DNA of 64,000 bases from DATBQN01 sp963799925 (GCA_963799925.1 CAWCYZ010000004.1:806001-870000), one strand, 5' to 3'; positions 49,451 to 59,373 are shown, numbered from the stretch's first letter. The notes: generated from the letters alone by a model not told the origin. Translations and numbers: made by a program.

Positions 49451-51343
49451 ATGGCTGCCCTGAGACCGCTACCGACTCCACCCGCCCGACGCCTTCGCTC
49501 GTGCAGGCTCGGCCTCGCCGCGAGCCTCGCCCTGACAGCGGTCGTTGCGGTCGCCGCGGTCGCCGCGGCCGCCGACTGGCCCCAATTCGGCTTCGACTCC
49601 CGCCACGACGGCTGGAATCCGCTGGAGGTGTCGATCCGGCCCGGCAACGTTTCGACCCTTCACCTCCTTTATAGCGTGCATCTGCCGGCGGTCGCCGACG
49701 GCGCCCCCGCCTACCTCGCCGGAGCGGCGACCTCCGCGGGCCGGCGCGACGTCCTCTTCCTGACCACCAAGGACGGCCGCCTCCTCGCCCTCGACGCGGC
49801 GACCGGCGCCACGCTCTGGGCGCGCCAGGCCGCCGCCGGGCCGCGCTACACGACCTCCTCGCCGGCGCTCGATCCGGATCGCCTCCATGTCTATTCCTAC
49901 GGCCTCGAGGGCCGGGTGCACAAGTACGCGGTCGCCGACGGCGCCGAGATCGCCGGCGGCGGCTGGCCAGAGCTCGCGACGCTCAAGCCGCAGGTGGAGA
50001 AGGGCTCCTCCGCCTTGACCGTGGCGACCGCCGGCGGCCGGTCCCATCTCTACGTGGCGAACGGCGGCTACCCCGGAGACCAGGGCGACTACCAGGGGCA
50101 CGTGACGGCGATCGACCTCGCGAGCGGCGCCCAGCGGGTGTGGAACGCCGACTGCAGCGACCGCCCGGTCCATTTCAGCACCGGCAAGCAGCCGGACTGC
50201 GCCCACGTCCAGACCGCGGTCTGGGCGCGGCAGGGGGTGGTCTACGACGCCATGCTGGGACGGATCCTCTTCGCCACCGGCAACGGCGACTTCGACGCCG
50301 CCGGGGGCGGGCACGATTGGGGCGACAGCGTCCTCGCGCTCGCGCCGGACGGCACCGCCACCGGCGGGCTGCCGCTCGACAGCTACACCCCGGCCGAGTT
50401 CAAGCGCCTGCAGGACACGGACGCCGACCTCGGGAGCACCGCCCCGGCGATCCTCCCCGCCCCCGCCGCCCTCGCCGGGACCCGCTACGCCCACCTCGGC
50501 GTCCAGGGGGGCAAGGACGGGCTGCTGCGGCTGCTCGACCTGGCCGACCTCTCCGGCCACGGCGGCCCCGGCCGGCTCGGCGGCGAGCTCCAGAAGCTGC
50601 CGGTGCCGCAGGGGGGTGCGGTGCTCACCGCGCCGGCCGTGTGGGTCGATCCGGCCGACGGGTCCACCTGGGTCTTCGTCAGCAACGGCGCCGGCATCTC
50701 GGGCCTCCGCCTGGGGGTGAGCGCCGGCGGCGTGCCGAGCCTCGCCGCGCGCTGGACCGACCCGCAGGGCGGCAGCTCGCCCATCCTGGTCGGCGGGCCG
50801 GCGTCCGGCGCCGTGCTCTTCCAGGCGACCTTTTCGGGAGTGCGCGCGCTGGCGCCCGAGACCGGCGCCCCGCTGTGGTCCGACGCCACCCCGAACGGCC
50901 TCCACTGGGAGAGCCCGATCGCCGTCGACGGCCGCCTGTTCCTGACCGACGAGGCCGGCGACCTCCTCGCCTACGCGCCCGCCGCGCCGCCCGCCTGCGT
51001 CGCCGACGCCGCGACCCTCTGCCTCGCGGGCGGCCGCTTCGCCCTCCGCGCCTCCTGGGAGACCGGCGACGGCGCCCAGGGGACCGCCCATGCCGTGCCG
51101 GTCACCGCCGACACCGGCTATCTCTGGTTCTTCGCGCCGGCGAACGTCGAGGTGGTGGTCAAGGTGCTCGACGGCTGCCCGGTCGACGGCTCCTACTGGG
51201 TGTTCGCCGGCGGCCTGACCAACGTGCGCACGGTCCTCACCGTCACCGACAGCCGGACCGGCGCCGCCCGCACCTACGCGAATCCGCCGGGCACCGCCTT
51301 CCAGCCCATAGAGGACACCGGCGCTTTCCCCGCCTGTCCGTGA
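49451..51343 (+). CDS. Secreted PQQ-type beta-propeller protein
   Basis: About 630 residues from ATG 49451, which begins a signal peptide (LGLAASLALTAVVAVAAVAA). The core has quinoprotein-propeller blades such as GRLLALDAATGATLWARQ, VTAIDLASGAQRVWNADC and VRALAPETGAPLWSDATP, but no dehydrogenase active-site Cys-Cys pair, so it may bind ligands rather than catalyse. From CVADAATLCLAGGRF to the end is a separate beta-rich domain (YLWFFAPANVEVVVKVLDGC, then YWVFAGGLTNVRTVLTVTD) that I associate with exported proteins of Acidobacteriota. It is divergent from the haloperoxidase gene, with 254 bp between the starts. Confidence 0.8.
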   Translation: MAALRPLPTPPARRLRSCRLGLAASLALTAVVAVAAVAAAADWPQFGFDSRHDGWNPLEVSIRPGNVSTLHLLYSVHLPAVADGAPAYLAGAATSAGRRDVLFLTTKDGRLLALDAATGATLWARQAAAGPRYTTSSPALDPDRLHVYSYGLEGRVHKYAVADGAEIAGGGWPELATLKPQVEKGSSALTVATAGGRSHLYVANGGYPGDQGDYQGHVTAIDLASGAQRVWNADCSDRPVHFSTGKQPDCAHVQTAVWARQGVVYDAMLGRILFATGNGDFDAAGGGHDWGDSVLALAPDGTATGGLPLDSYTPAEFKRLQDTDADLGSTAPAILPAPAALAGTRYAHLGVQGGKDGLLRLLDLADLSGHGGPGRLGGELQKLPVPQGGAVLTAPAVWVDPADGSTWVFVSNGAGISGLRLGVSAGGVPSLAARWTDPQGGSSPILVGGPASGAVLFQATFSGVRALAPETGAPLWSDATPNGLHWESPIAVDGRLFLTDEAGDLLAYAPAAPPACVADAATLCLAGGRFALRASWETGDGAQGTAHAVPVTADTGYLWFFAPANVEVVVKVLDGCPVDGSYWVFAGGLTNVRTVLTVTDSRTGAARTYANPPGTAFQPIEDTGAFPACP

Positions 51344-51460
51344 CCGCGGCGGCGGGGGCGAGCCCCGAGCCTCCGCGCCGCGCCGGCCGCCGCTCGCACG
51401 GCGGGCCGACAGTTTTGGCATAATGACTCCCGCGATGGAATGGGTCTCGGAGGGGTGGCA

Positions 51461-53494
51461 GTGTCGAACGTGAGCGCGGCCGAGGAGGCCATCGAGGAAG
51501 CGGAGCCCCTGTCGCAGGACCGCGCCATCGCCGCGGCGCAGCGCTGGCTCCTCGACGCCCAGGCGCCGGACGGCCACTGGTGCGGCGAGCTCGAGGGCGA
51601 CACGATCCTCGAGTCGGAGTACGTCCTCGTCTTCCACTTCCTCGACCGGCTGTCCGATCCGCGGGTGGCGAAGCTCGCCGCCTACCTCCGCCGCCAGCAG
51701 CTGCCGAACGGCGGCTGGGCCATCTATCCCGGCGGCCCGCCCGAGGTGAGCGCCTCGGTCAAGGCCTATCTCGCCCTCAAGCTCGCCGGCGACCCTCCCG
51801 GCGCGCCGCACATGGCGCGCGCCCGCGCCCGCATCCTGGAGCTCGGCGGCGTCGAGGCCTGCAACAGCTTCACCAAGCTCTATCTCGCGATCTGCGGCGA
51901 GTACGACTGGCGGCGCTGCCCGGCGGTGCCGCCGGAGATGGTCCTCCTGCCGCGCTGGTTCTACTTCAACCTCGCCGAGATCTCCTCCTGGTCGCGGGGG
52001 ATCGTGGTGCCGCTGTCGATCATCTGGGCCCTGCGCCCGAGCCGGCCGCTCCCCGAGCGGGCGCGCATCCCCGAGCTGGCGGCGCCGCCCTTGGCCGCCG
52101 CCGCGGTGCCCCTCACCGGCAAGAGCCGCGCCTGGCGCGCCTTCTTCGACGCCCTCGACCGCGGCGTCAAGCTCACCGAGCGGCTGCCGGTCAAGCCGCT
52201 GCGCCGGCTCGCCCTCGACCGCGCCGAGGCCTGGACCCTCGAGCGGCTGGCGGAGAGCGACGGCCTGGGGGCGATCTTCCCGCCCATCGTCAACACCATC
52301 TTCGCCCTCGTCGCCCGCGGCTATCCGGCGGACCACCCGGCGGTCGCCGGGCAGATCGCCGAGCTGGCGCGCCTGGAGATCGACGACGGCGAGGCTCTGC
52401 GCCTGCAGCCCTGCTTCTCGGCGGTCTGGGATACCGCGCTCGCGGTGACCGGCCTCGCCGGCTCGGGAGCTCCGGCGGACGACCCGGCGCTCGTCGCGGC
52501 GGGGGAGTGGCTCCTCGCCAACGAGGTGCGGCAGCTCGGCGACTGGAGCGCCAAGGTGCCCGGCGCCGCCCCCAGCGGCTGGGCCTTCGAGTACCGCAAC
52601 GCCTTCTACCCCGATTGCGACGACACCGCGGCGGTGCTGACCGCCCTCTCCTATCTCCCCTCGGCGCGGCGAGCCGAGGGGAGCGGCGCGGTCGAGCGCG
52701 GCCTCGCCTGGCTCCTCGCCATGCAGAACGAGGACGGCGGCTGGGGCGCCTTCGACCGCGGCTGCGACCGCGAGGTGCTGACCCATGTCCCCTTCGCCGA
52801 CCACAACGCGCTCCTCGACCCGTCGACCGCCGACGTCACCGGCCGCGCCCTGGAGAGCCTGGCGCGCCTGGGCCTCGGCCGCGGCGCCCCGCCGGTCGAG
52901 CGCGCCATCGCCTTCCTCCGCTCCCAGCAGGAGGCGGACGGCGCCTGGTACGGACGCTGGGGCGTCAACTACATCTATGGCACCTGGCTGGCGCTGCGCG
53001 GCCTGTCGCGCTTCGGCGACATCTCCGGCGAGCCCTGGTGCGCGCGGGCGGTCGCCTGGCTCGTCGCCCACCAGAACGCGGACGGCGGCTGGGGCGAGTC
53101 GCCGCGCTCCTACGACGAGCCGGAGCTGCGCGGCATCGGCGACAGCACCGCCGCCCAGACCTCCTGGGCGCTCCTCGCCCTCTGCGCCGCCGGCCAGGCG
53201 GCGAGCCCGCTCGGCCGCGAGGCGATCGAGCGCGGCGTCCAGCACCTGCTCTCCACCCAGCGGCCGGACGGCCGTTGGATCGACGCGCCGTGGACCGGCA
53301 CCGGTTTTCCGCGCGTCTTCTACCTGCGGTACCACCTCTACGCGACCTACTTCCCCCTGATGGCGCTCGCCGAAGCGCGGCGGGCGACGGAGGAGGAGGT
53401 CGAGATCGCGCCGCGTTCCCTGCCGGCGCTCGCCATTCCGGCGCTCGCCGGCGCGGCGCCGGCGGGATGGCACGGACAAGGAGCAGCCTCGTGA
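51461..53494 (+). CDS. shc: Squalene-hopene cyclase
   Basis: About 677 residues. Membrane-associated cyclase converting squalene to hopene/hopanol. The catalytic DxDD motif is D385-C-D-D (in FYPDCDDTAAV). QW-type repeats are abundant (QQLPNGGWAIY, QNEDGGWGAFD, QEADGAWYGRWGVNYIYGTW, QNADGGWGESP, QRPDGRWIDAPWTGTGFP). GTG 51461 is favoured because GGAGGGG (51449-51455) precedes it by 5 nt; an ATG at 51440 lacks such a site. The stop overlaps the hpnH start (GTGA). First gene of the plus-strand hopanoid operon. Confidence 0.93.
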   Translation: MSNVSAAEEAIEEAEPLSQDRAIAAAQRWLLDAQAPDGHWCGELEGDTILESEYVLVFHFLDRLSDPRVAKLAAYLRRQQLPNGGWAIYPGGPPEVSASVKAYLALKLAGDPPGAPHMARARARILELGGVEACNSFTKLYLAICGEYDWRRCPAVPPEMVLLPRWFYFNLAEISSWSRGIVVPLSIIWALRPSRPLPERARIPELAAPPLAAAAVPLTGKSRAWRAFFDALDRGVKLTERLPVKPLRRLALDRAEAWTLERLAESDGLGAIFPPIVNTIFALVARGYPADHPAVAGQIAELARLEIDDGEALRLQPCFSAVWDTALAVTGLAGSGAPADDPALVAAGEWLLANEVRQLGDWSAKVPGAAPSGWAFEYRNAFYPDCDDTAAVLTALSYLPSARRAEGSGAVERGLAWLLAMQNEDGGWGAFDRGCDREVLTHVPFADHNALLDPSTADVTGRALESLARLGLGRGAPPVERAIAFLRSQQEADGAWYGRWGVNYIYGTWLALRGLSRFGDISGEPWCARAVAWLVAHQNADGGWGESPRSYDEPELRGIGDSTAAQTSWALLALCAAGQAASPLGREAIERGVQHLLSTQRPDGRWIDAPWTGTGFPRVFYLRYHLYATYFPLMALAEARRATEEEVEIAPRSLPALAIPALAGAAPAGWHGQGAAS

Positions 53495-54492
53495 GATTTC
53501 CCCTCCACATCACGACCGACATGATCCAGCACCAGATCCGCCAGGGGCTGGCCGGCAACCGCCGGTACCCCTACGTGATGATGCTCGAGCCCCTCTACAC
53601 CTGCAACCTGGCCTGCATCGGCTGCGCCGTCGAGCGCCACACCGGCAAGCTCAGGGACCGCCTGCCGCTCGCCACCTGCCTGCAGGCGCTCGACGAGTGC
53701 GGGGCGCCGGCGGTCTCGATCTGCGGCGGCGAGCCGACGGTCTACCCCGAGCTCCCCGAGCTCGTCGCCGGCATCATCGAGCGCAAGCGCCACATCTATC
53801 TGTGCACCAACGCGCTGCTCCTCGACGAGAAGGTCTACGGCATCATCCCGCCGCACCGGCGGCTGACCATCAACGTCCATCTCGACGGCATGCGCGAGAC
53901 CCACGACAAGGTCTGTGCCAAGGCGGGGGTCTTCGACAAGGCGATCGAGATGATCCGCGAGGGCAAGCGCCGCGGCTATCACGTCATCACCAACACGACG
54001 GTCTTCAAGGAGACCGACGTCGAGGAGGTCCGCGAGCTCTGCGAGCTGCTGACCAGCCTCGACATCGACGGCATCCTGGTGGCGCCGGGCTACCAGTACG
54101 AGTCGGTCGAGCGCGACATTTTCCTCACCCGCATCGAGATCCAGGAGAAGTTCCGCCGCCTGCTGGGCTTCGCGCGGCAGTACCGGTTCACCTCGACGCC
54201 GATGTTCCTCGAGTTCGCCGCCGGCCTGCGCGACTACCAGTGCTCGCCATGGAGCACCGTCACCTTCACGCCGCTCGGCTGGAAGGGGCCCTGCTATCTG
54301 ATCGGCAAGGGCTACACGATGTCGTGGCAGGAGTTCTGGAACGACACCGACTGGGAGTACTGGGAGTCGCGCCAGGACTCGCTCTGCCAGAACTGCGCCA
54401 TGCACTCCGGCTTCGAGGCCTCGGTGGTGACCGAGGCGCGCCACAGCCCGCGCGACATGGCGCGCCTGGCGGCGTGGAACCTCGGCGGATGA
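53491..54492 (+). CDS. hpnH: Radical SAM adenosyl-hopene synthase HpnH
   Basis: A 333-residue radical SAM enzyme that joins a 5'-deoxyadenosyl radical to diploptene, giving adenosylhopane. The Fe-S motif CNLACIGC (CxxxCxxC) follows RRYPYVMMLEPLYT, and the GGE motif is in SICGGEPTVYPEL. The C-terminal cysteines (CYLIGKGY, CQNC) are typical of the family. GTG 53491, overlapping the cyclase stop, has AAGGAG (53478-53483) 7 nt upstream and gives the expected N-terminus VRFPLHITTDM; the in-frame ATG at 53467 is less likely. Confidence 0.93.
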   Translation: MRFPLHITTDMIQHQIRQGLAGNRRYPYVMMLEPLYTCNLACIGCAVERHTGKLRDRLPLATCLQALDECGAPAVSICGGEPTVYPELPELVAGIIERKRHIYLCTNALLLDEKVYGIIPPHRRLTINVHLDGMRETHDKVCAKAGVFDKAIEMIREGKRRGYHVITNTTVFKETDVEEVRELCELLTSLDIDGILVAPGYQYESVERDIFLTRIEIQEKFRRLLGFARQYRFTSTPMFLEFAAGLRDYQCSPWSTVTFTPLGWKGPCYLIGKGYTMSWQEFWNDTDWEYWESRQDSLCQNCAMHSGFEASVVTEARHSPRDMARLAAWNLGG

Positions 54493-54526
54493 GCCGCGGC
54501 GGCGAGACCGTCGCGGGCGGGAGAGG

Positions 54527-55528
54527 ATGAAGGCCCTGGTCACCGGCGCCACCGGCTTCATCGGCGGCCACGTGGCGCGGGCGCTGGTCGCCCGCGGCCT
54601 CGAGGTGCGCTGCCTGGTGCGGCCGGCGGCGGAGCGCCGCCGCGACATCCTGGCGGGGCTGCCGGTCGAGATCGCGCCGGGCGACCTCACCGACCGCCCC
54701 TCGCTCGCCGCGGCGGTCGCCGGCTGCGAGTGGGTCTTCCACTGTGCCGCGGACTACCGGCTGGGCGTCGCCGACCCGTCGGCGATGGCCGCCACGAACG
54801 TCGGCGGCACCGAGAGCCTGCTCGCCGCGGCGGCCCGCGCGGGGGTCGCGCGGGTGGTCCACACGAGCAGCGTCGGTACGCTCGGGCACCACGCCGACGG
54901 CACCCCGGCCGACGAGGCGACGCCGGTTTCGCTCGGCGACATGATCGGCCCCTACAAGCGGACCAAGTACCAGGCCGAGCGCGCCGCCGAGGCCTGGGCG
55001 GCGAAGGGGCTGCCGGTCGTCATCGTCAACCCGTCGACCCCGGTGGGGGAGGGGGACGTGAAGCCGACGCCGACCGGGCGGATCATCGTCGACTTCCTTA
55101 GCGGCGGCTATCCGGCCTACGTCGACACCGGCCTCAACCTGATCGACGTGCGCGACGTCGCCCAAGGGCATCTCCTCGCCGCCGAGCGCGGGCGGGTGGG
55201 CGAGCGCTTCATCCTCGGCTGCCGCAACATGACGCTCAAGGAGATCCTCGACGCGCTGGCGGCGCTCAGCGGGATCGCGGCGCCGCGGGTCCGGGTGCCG
55301 CACTGGCTGCCGCTCGCCGCGGCCTACGTCGAGGAGGGCCTGGCGCGGCTCGGCTCGCGGCCGGCCCGGTTCACCCGCGAGGCGGTCCGCATGTCGCGCC
55401 ACCGCATGTTCTTCGACGCCGGCAAGGCGGTGCGCGAGCTGGGGCTGCCGCAGACGCCGGTCGAGGCGGCGCTGGCGCGCGCCGTCGCCTGGTTCACCGA
55501 GAGCGGCTACGTGAAAGGCCGGGGATGA
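54527..55528 (+). CDS. hpnA: Hopanoid-associated sugar epimerase HpnA
   Basis: A 333-residue extended short-chain dehydrogenase with NAD-binding GATGFIGGH and catalytic YKRTKYQAE (YxxxK). NPSTPVGEGDVKPTPTGRII is a signature of HpnA. The cofactor-binding domain and sugar-epimerase-like C-terminus are complete. Its exact step in hopanoid side-chain formation is not established. It starts 34 bp after hpnH and overlaps hpnG by ATGA. Confidence 0.92.
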   Translation: MKALVTGATGFIGGHVARALVARGLEVRCLVRPAAERRRDILAGLPVEIAPGDLTDRPSLAAAVAGCEWVFHCAADYRLGVADPSAMAATNVGGTESLLAAAARAGVARVVHTSSVGTLGHHADGTPADEATPVSLGDMIGPYKRTKYQAERAAEAWAAKGLPVVIVNPSTPVGEGDVKPTPTGRIIVDFLSGGYPAYVDTGLNLIDVRDVAQGHLLAAERGRVGERFILGCRNMTLKEILDALAALSGIAAPRVRVPHWLPLAAAYVEEGLARLGSRPARFTREAVRMSRHRMFFDAGKAVRELGLPQTPVEAALARAVAWFTESGYVKGRG

Positions 55529-56373
55529 GCGCGGCGGACCGTCGATCCGATGCGGACCAGCCGGGTCATGGCGGGCCCGATTCGGGCCGGCTGACGGCGA
55601 TCGTGAGCCCGCTGCCGGCGGAGCTCAGGGCGGTGCGCGCGCTGACCGCGATCGAGCGCACGGCCGGCGGCCTCGCCTTCGGCCGGCTGGGCGGCGCGCC
55701 GGTGGTGCTGGCGGCGACCGGCGATGGCGCGCCGGCGGCGGCGCGCGGCCTGGCGGCGCTCTTCGCCGCCGCCCGCGTCGATCGCCTGCTGGTGCTGGGC
55801 GTCGCCGGCGGGCTGTCGCCGGATCTCGCGCCGGGCGACCTCCTGGCGGCGCGCCGGGTGATCGAGGACGGGCGCGCGGCGCCGCCGCCGGACGCCGGCT
55901 GGCTCGCCGCGGCGGTCGCCGGTGGCGCCGTCTCGGGGACCGCGGTCAGCAGCGCTCGCATCCTCGTCACCCCGGCGGAGAAGCGCGCCGTCTTCCGCGC
56001 GCTGGCGGCGAGCGGAGCGGCCGGCCCGGCGACGGTCGACCTCGAGTCGGCGACCTATGCCCGTCTGGCGGCCGAGCGCGGGATTCCTTACCTCGTCGTC
56101 CGCGCGGTGATCGACGCCGCCGGCGAGCCGCTGCCGCTCGACTTCAACCGCGCCCGCGGCGCCGGGGGCGGCGTCCGGGAAGCGCGGGTGGTGGGGATGG
56201 CGCTCGCCCGGCCGCAGGTCTGGGGGGCGCTCGCCCAGCTGCGGCGCCGGCTGCGCGGCGGCGCCCGCGGGCTGGCGCGCCTTGCCGTCCTGCTCGCCCC
56301 GGCGGCGCCGGAGCCGGCCGAGGACGAGATATCCATAGCGCGCGGCAGCCGTGCCGCCGGGAGAGCTCGATGA
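55525..56373 (+). CDS. hpnG: Hopanoid phosphorylase/nucleosidase HpnG
   Basis: A 282-residue member of the purine nucleoside phosphorylase superfamily. In hopanoid pathways HpnG removes adenine from adenosylhopane. IVSPLPAELRAVRAL, LGVAGGLSPDLAPGDLL and TVDLESATYARLAAERGIPY (which includes the base/ribose-binding Glu) mark the family. The C-terminal 50 residues are low-complexity (Arg/Ala-rich). The start overlaps the hpnA stop and the stop overlaps the squalene-synthase start, so translation is coupled. Confidence 0.88.
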   Translation: MSAADRRSDADQPGHGGPDSGRLTAIVSPLPAELRAVRALTAIERTAGGLAFGRLGGAPVVLAATGDGAPAAARGLAALFAAARVDRLLVLGVAGGLSPDLAPGDLLAARRVIEDGRAAPPPDAGWLAAAVAGGAVSGTAVSSARILVTPAEKRAVFRALAASGAAGPATVDLESATYARLAAERGIPYLVVRAVIDAAGEPLPLDFNRARGAGGGVREARVVGMALARPQVWGALAQLRRRLRGGARGLARLAVLLAPAAPEPAEDEISIARGSRAAGRAR

Positions 56374-57320
56374 GCATCGCGGAGCCGATCAGCCGTGCCA
56401 TGACCGAGGGCGCCTGCAGCCCGACCGAGCTCGATTCCCTGCTCGAGAGGACCAGCCGCACCTTCGCCCTGGCGATCCCGCTGCTGCCGGAGCCGACCCG
56501 CCGCCAGGTCGGGCTCGCCTACCTCCTCTTCCGCATCGCCGACACCTTCGAGGATGCCGAGCTGTGGACGCGCGAGCGCAAGCTCGAGGCCCTGGAGCGC
56601 TTCACCGCGCTGCTCGACGAAGGGGCGACGGCGGCGGACGTCGCGCGGGAGACCGCGAGCTGGCTCGCCGCGCCGCCCTGCGGCCACGCCGGATATCTCG
56701 AGCTCCTGGAGCGCGCGCCGCAGGTCCTCGCCGCCTTCCATCAGCTCGGCGCCGGGCCGCGGCGGCTCATCGGCGAGCACACCCGGCGCACCGCCGAGGG
56801 CATGGCGCGGTTCGTCGCCTCGGCCGGCGAGGACGGCGCCGTCGAGCTCCACGACCTCACCGACCTGCAGAAGTACTGCTACGTGGTGGCGGGGATCGTC
56901 GGCGAGATGCTGACCGAGCTGTTCCTGCTCGGCCGCCGGGCGCTCGGCCCCGTGGCGCGCTACCTGCGCGAGCGCTCGGCCCGCTTCGGCGAGGCGCTGC
57001 AGCTCGTCAACATCCTCAAGGACTCGCTCGCCGACGCGGTGCACGGCCGGCGGTTCCTGCCCGAGGGTTGCGCGCTGGCGGAGGTCGCGGCGATCGCGCG
57101 CGGTGACATCTCCGCCGCCACCGAGTACGTCCTGGCGCTGCAGCGCGAGGGAGCGCCGCGCGGCATCGTCGCCTTCGTCGCCCTGCCGGTGCGGCTGGCG
57201 CGCGCGACGCTCGAGCTCCTCGACGAGAAGGGTCCGGGCGCCAAGCTCGGGAGAGCCGAGGTCTTCGGCATCGTCGAAGGTCTCGAGCGGGCGCTCGACG
57301 AGGGGTTGCCGGCGCTCTGA
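56370..57320 (+). CDS. Squalene synthase (squalene/phytoene synthase family)
   Basis: A 316-residue head-to-head prenyl synthase. The first aspartate-rich motif is RIADTFED and the second NILKDSLADAVHGRRFLP; TSRTFALAIPLLP is the usual N-terminal signature. In this cluster it should condense two farnesyl diphosphates to squalene, the substrate of the cyclase three genes upstream. It resembles single-protein squalene synthases rather than the HpnC/HpnD/HpnE route, and no hpnC-E genes are seen here. Phytoene synthesis is less likely given the context. ATG 56370 overlaps the hpnG stop. It ends 16 bp from the convergent hpnI. Confidence 0.88.
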   Translation: MSIAEPISRAMTEGACSPTELDSLLERTSRTFALAIPLLPEPTRRQVGLAYLLFRIADTFEDAELWTRERKLEALERFTALLDEGATAADVARETASWLAAPPCGHAGYLELLERAPQVLAAFHQLGAGPRRLIGEHTRRTAEGMARFVASAGEDGAVELHDLTDLQKYCYVVAGIVGEMLTELFLLGRRALGPVARYLRERSARFGEALQLVNILKDSLADAVHGRRFLPEGCALAEVAAIARGDISAATEYVLALQREGAPRGIVAFVALPVRLARATLELLDEKGPGAKLGRAEVFGIVEGLERALDEGLPAL

Positions 57321-57336
57321 GACCTCGGGGCGGGGA

Positions 57337-58500
57337 TCACTCCCGCACCGCCTCGACGCTCCCATCCCTCCGCATCGTGAACCTGGCGCCCCGCCAGGTG
57401 ATGCGGCGGCCCGCCAGGCCGGCGCACCAGGCGACCGTGGTGAAGAGGTCGCGCACCGGCAGCCAGACGAGATCGCGGACGAGAGCGGAGAACGGCGGGC
57501 GGCCGCCGAGGTCGGCGGCGGCGCGGTGGACCACCGCGGCGCGCAGCAGGAGGGTCGCCAGGAGGGCGGCTAAGCCCCAGCGGGAAAAGCCGGTCGCGAG
57601 CGCCAGGAGGAGGGCGAGCGGCGTCGTCTGGGTGACGGCGAGGCCGGCGTAGTCGGCCGGCCGCACCGCCCGGATGCCGCGGTTCCAGCGCAGCTCGCGG
57701 TGCCACTGGCCGCGGAAGCTCTCGGCGCCCAGCACGTGGGTGACGACCGCCGGCGACAGCCGGGCCTCGAGGCCGAGCGCGGCGATGCGCGAGCCGATCT
57801 CGTAGTCGTCGAGCAGGCGGTCGCGGAAGGCGCCGTAGCCGCCGATCCGCTCGAGGTCGGCGCGGCGCAAGGCCATCGCCGCGCCGAGGGCGAAGCGGCG
57901 TCCGGCGAGGCGGTGGGCGAGGACCGCCGAGGGGACGAAGGCGCCGTCCAGATAGAGCCCGAGGAGGCGCGCGGCGAGGGTAACGCCGCCACGGCTCCGG
58001 TAGAGGCAGGAGACGAGGCCCACCGCGGGATCGGCGAGGGGGGCGACCAGCCGGCGCAGGGTGTCGGGCGGGGCATGGATGTCGCTGTCGGCGGGGATCA
58101 GGACCTCGCCGCGAGCCTCGGCCGCCAGGCGCTCGAGGAGGATGGTCTTCGGGTTGCCGTCCGCGCCCGCCGCCGTGATCAGCCCGATCGCGCGTTCGGG
58201 AAAGTCCCGCCGCAGGCGTTCGACGACGGCGACCGCCGGATCGTCGGCGCGGGCGGCCGCGAAGAGCAGCTCGAAATCCGGATAGTCCTGGCGGCAGAAG
58301 GAGGCGAAGCACTCGTACGCCTCGTGGTCCGCCCCCTTGACCGGCTTGAGGATCGAGACCGGCGGCCAGGCGGGCGGCGGAGCTCCTGGAGCCGGCGGAG
58401 CGAGGGGCGCCAGGAACCGCCGCAGGCAGGAGCTCGCGATCAGCCAGTAGGCCCAGCTCGCGGCGAGGAGGAGCGCCAGCAAGGCGACGAGGAGATGCAT
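57337..58500 (-). CDS. hpnI: Hopanoid glycosyltransferase HpnI
   Basis: A 387-residue membrane glycosyltransferase of the ceramide-glucosyltransferase-like GT2/GT21 group. There is one N-terminal membrane helix (MHLLVALLALLLAASWAYWL) and hydrophobic segments near the C-terminus. PPVSILKPVKGADHEAYECF, DSDIHAPPDTL (DxD-type) and the GT21 (Q/R)xxRW-like HRELRWNRGIRA are present. Known HpnI adds N-acetylglucosamine to bacteriohopanetetrol. Its ATG directly abuts the hpnK stop, forming a minus-strand operon of alcohol dehydrogenase, hpnK and hpnI. Confidence 0.88.
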   Translation of the reverse strand: MHLLVALLALLLAASWAYWLIASSCLRRFLAPLAPPAPGAPPPAWPPVSILKPVKGADHEAYECFASFCRQDYPDFELLFAAARADDPAVAVVERLRRDFPERAIGLITAAGADGNPKTILLERLAAEARGEVLIPADSDIHAPPDTLRRLVAPLADPAVGLVSCLYRSRGGVTLAARLLGLYLDGAFVPSAVLAHRLAGRRFALGAAMALRRADLERIGGYGAFRDRLLDDYEIGSRIAALGLEARLSPAVVTHVLGAESFRGQWHRELRWNRGIRAVRPADYAGLAVTQTTPLALLLALATGFSRWGLAALLATLLLRAAVVHRAAADLGGRPPFSALVRDLVWLPVRDLFTTVAWCAGLAGRRITWRGARFTMRRDGSVEAVRE

Positions 58501-59373
58501 CTAGCCCGCGAGCCCGGCATAGGTGGTGAGGCGCAGGCCGCGGCGCGCCACCAGCTCGCGCACCCGCGGCGAGAGGAGCGCCGCGAGCTCGCCGGGGTTG
58601 GGGCCCAGGGGCTCGAGCCGCTCGCCGGCGGTGGGATGGAGATAGATCTCGGCGGTCGGCGCGTCGAGGCGCGCCAGGAGGTGGAGGAGGTAGCCCTCGC
58701 TCATCGCCCCGGTCTGCATCAGGCCATAGGTGCGCGCCGGGACGGCGAGGCCGGCGGCGCGGACGCGGGGCGCGGCACGGCGGGCGAGGAGGCCGAAGGC
58801 GAGCGCCCAGGCAGCCTTCTGGAAGGGCCGGCCGCGGTCCCAGGCGAGCGCCGGGCGGAGCGGGTCGCGCGGCAGCCGGACGCCGCGCGCGCCGTGGCGG
58901 ACGGCGAGCGGCAGGAGGAGGTCGAGGACCGCCGGGTGGGCGTGGAGATGGAGGTGGCCGTCGACGTGCGAGAGGGGGAGCCCGGTCGCCGCGAAGCGCT
59001 CGAGCTGGCCGGCGATCTCGCGCTCGATCTCGGGCCGCGCGGCGCGGTGGGCGAGGCGCAGGCCGGCGGCGACGGGATCGTCGGCGAAGCGGCCGGAGGC
59101 GTCGACCAGGTGCGGCAGGTCGGCGGGGTCCGCGGCGGCGCGGCCGGCGACGAGGACCAGATGGAGGCCGACGGCGAGGCTCGGCGTCCGCCGGGCCATC
59201 GCCGCCGCTTCCTCGGCGGCGCCGCCGGTCACCATCAGGCTCGCCGAGGTGAGGATCCCCTCGCGGTGCGCGGCGAGCACCGCCGCGTTGATCTCCGGCG
59301 AGCGGCCGAAGTCGTCGGCGTTGACGATGAGGGCCGTGGGCACGGGAGACGGTGCGCGCGGCGCGCCGGTCAC
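58501..59373 (-). CDS. hpnK: Hopanoid sugar deacetylase HpnK (YdjC family)
   Basis: A 290-residue carbohydrate deacetylase. The metal/catalytic ADDFGRSPEIN, GLHLVLVAG and VDGHLHLHAHP motifs of the YdjC-like fold are intact. In the known pathway HpnK removes the acetyl group from the GlcNAc placed on bacteriohopanetetrol by HpnI. GTG 59373 overlaps the stop of the upstream dehydrogenase as GTGA, the usual coupling seen in this region; a second in-frame GTG ten codons later is an alternative start. Confidence 0.88.
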   Translation of the reverse strand: MTGAPRAPSPVPTALIVNADDFGRSPEINAAVLAAHREGILTSASLMVTGGAAEEAAAMARRTPSLAVGLHLVLVAGRAAADPADLPHLVDASGRFADDPVAAGLRLAHRAARPEIEREIAGQLERFAATGLPLSHVDGHLHLHAHPAVLDLLLPLAVRHGARGVRLPRDPLRPALAWDRGRPFQKAAWALAFGLLARRAAPRVRAAGLAVPARTYGLMQTGAMSEGYLLHLLARLDAPTAEIYLHPTAGERLEPLGPNPGELAALLSPRVRELVARRGLRLTTYAGLAG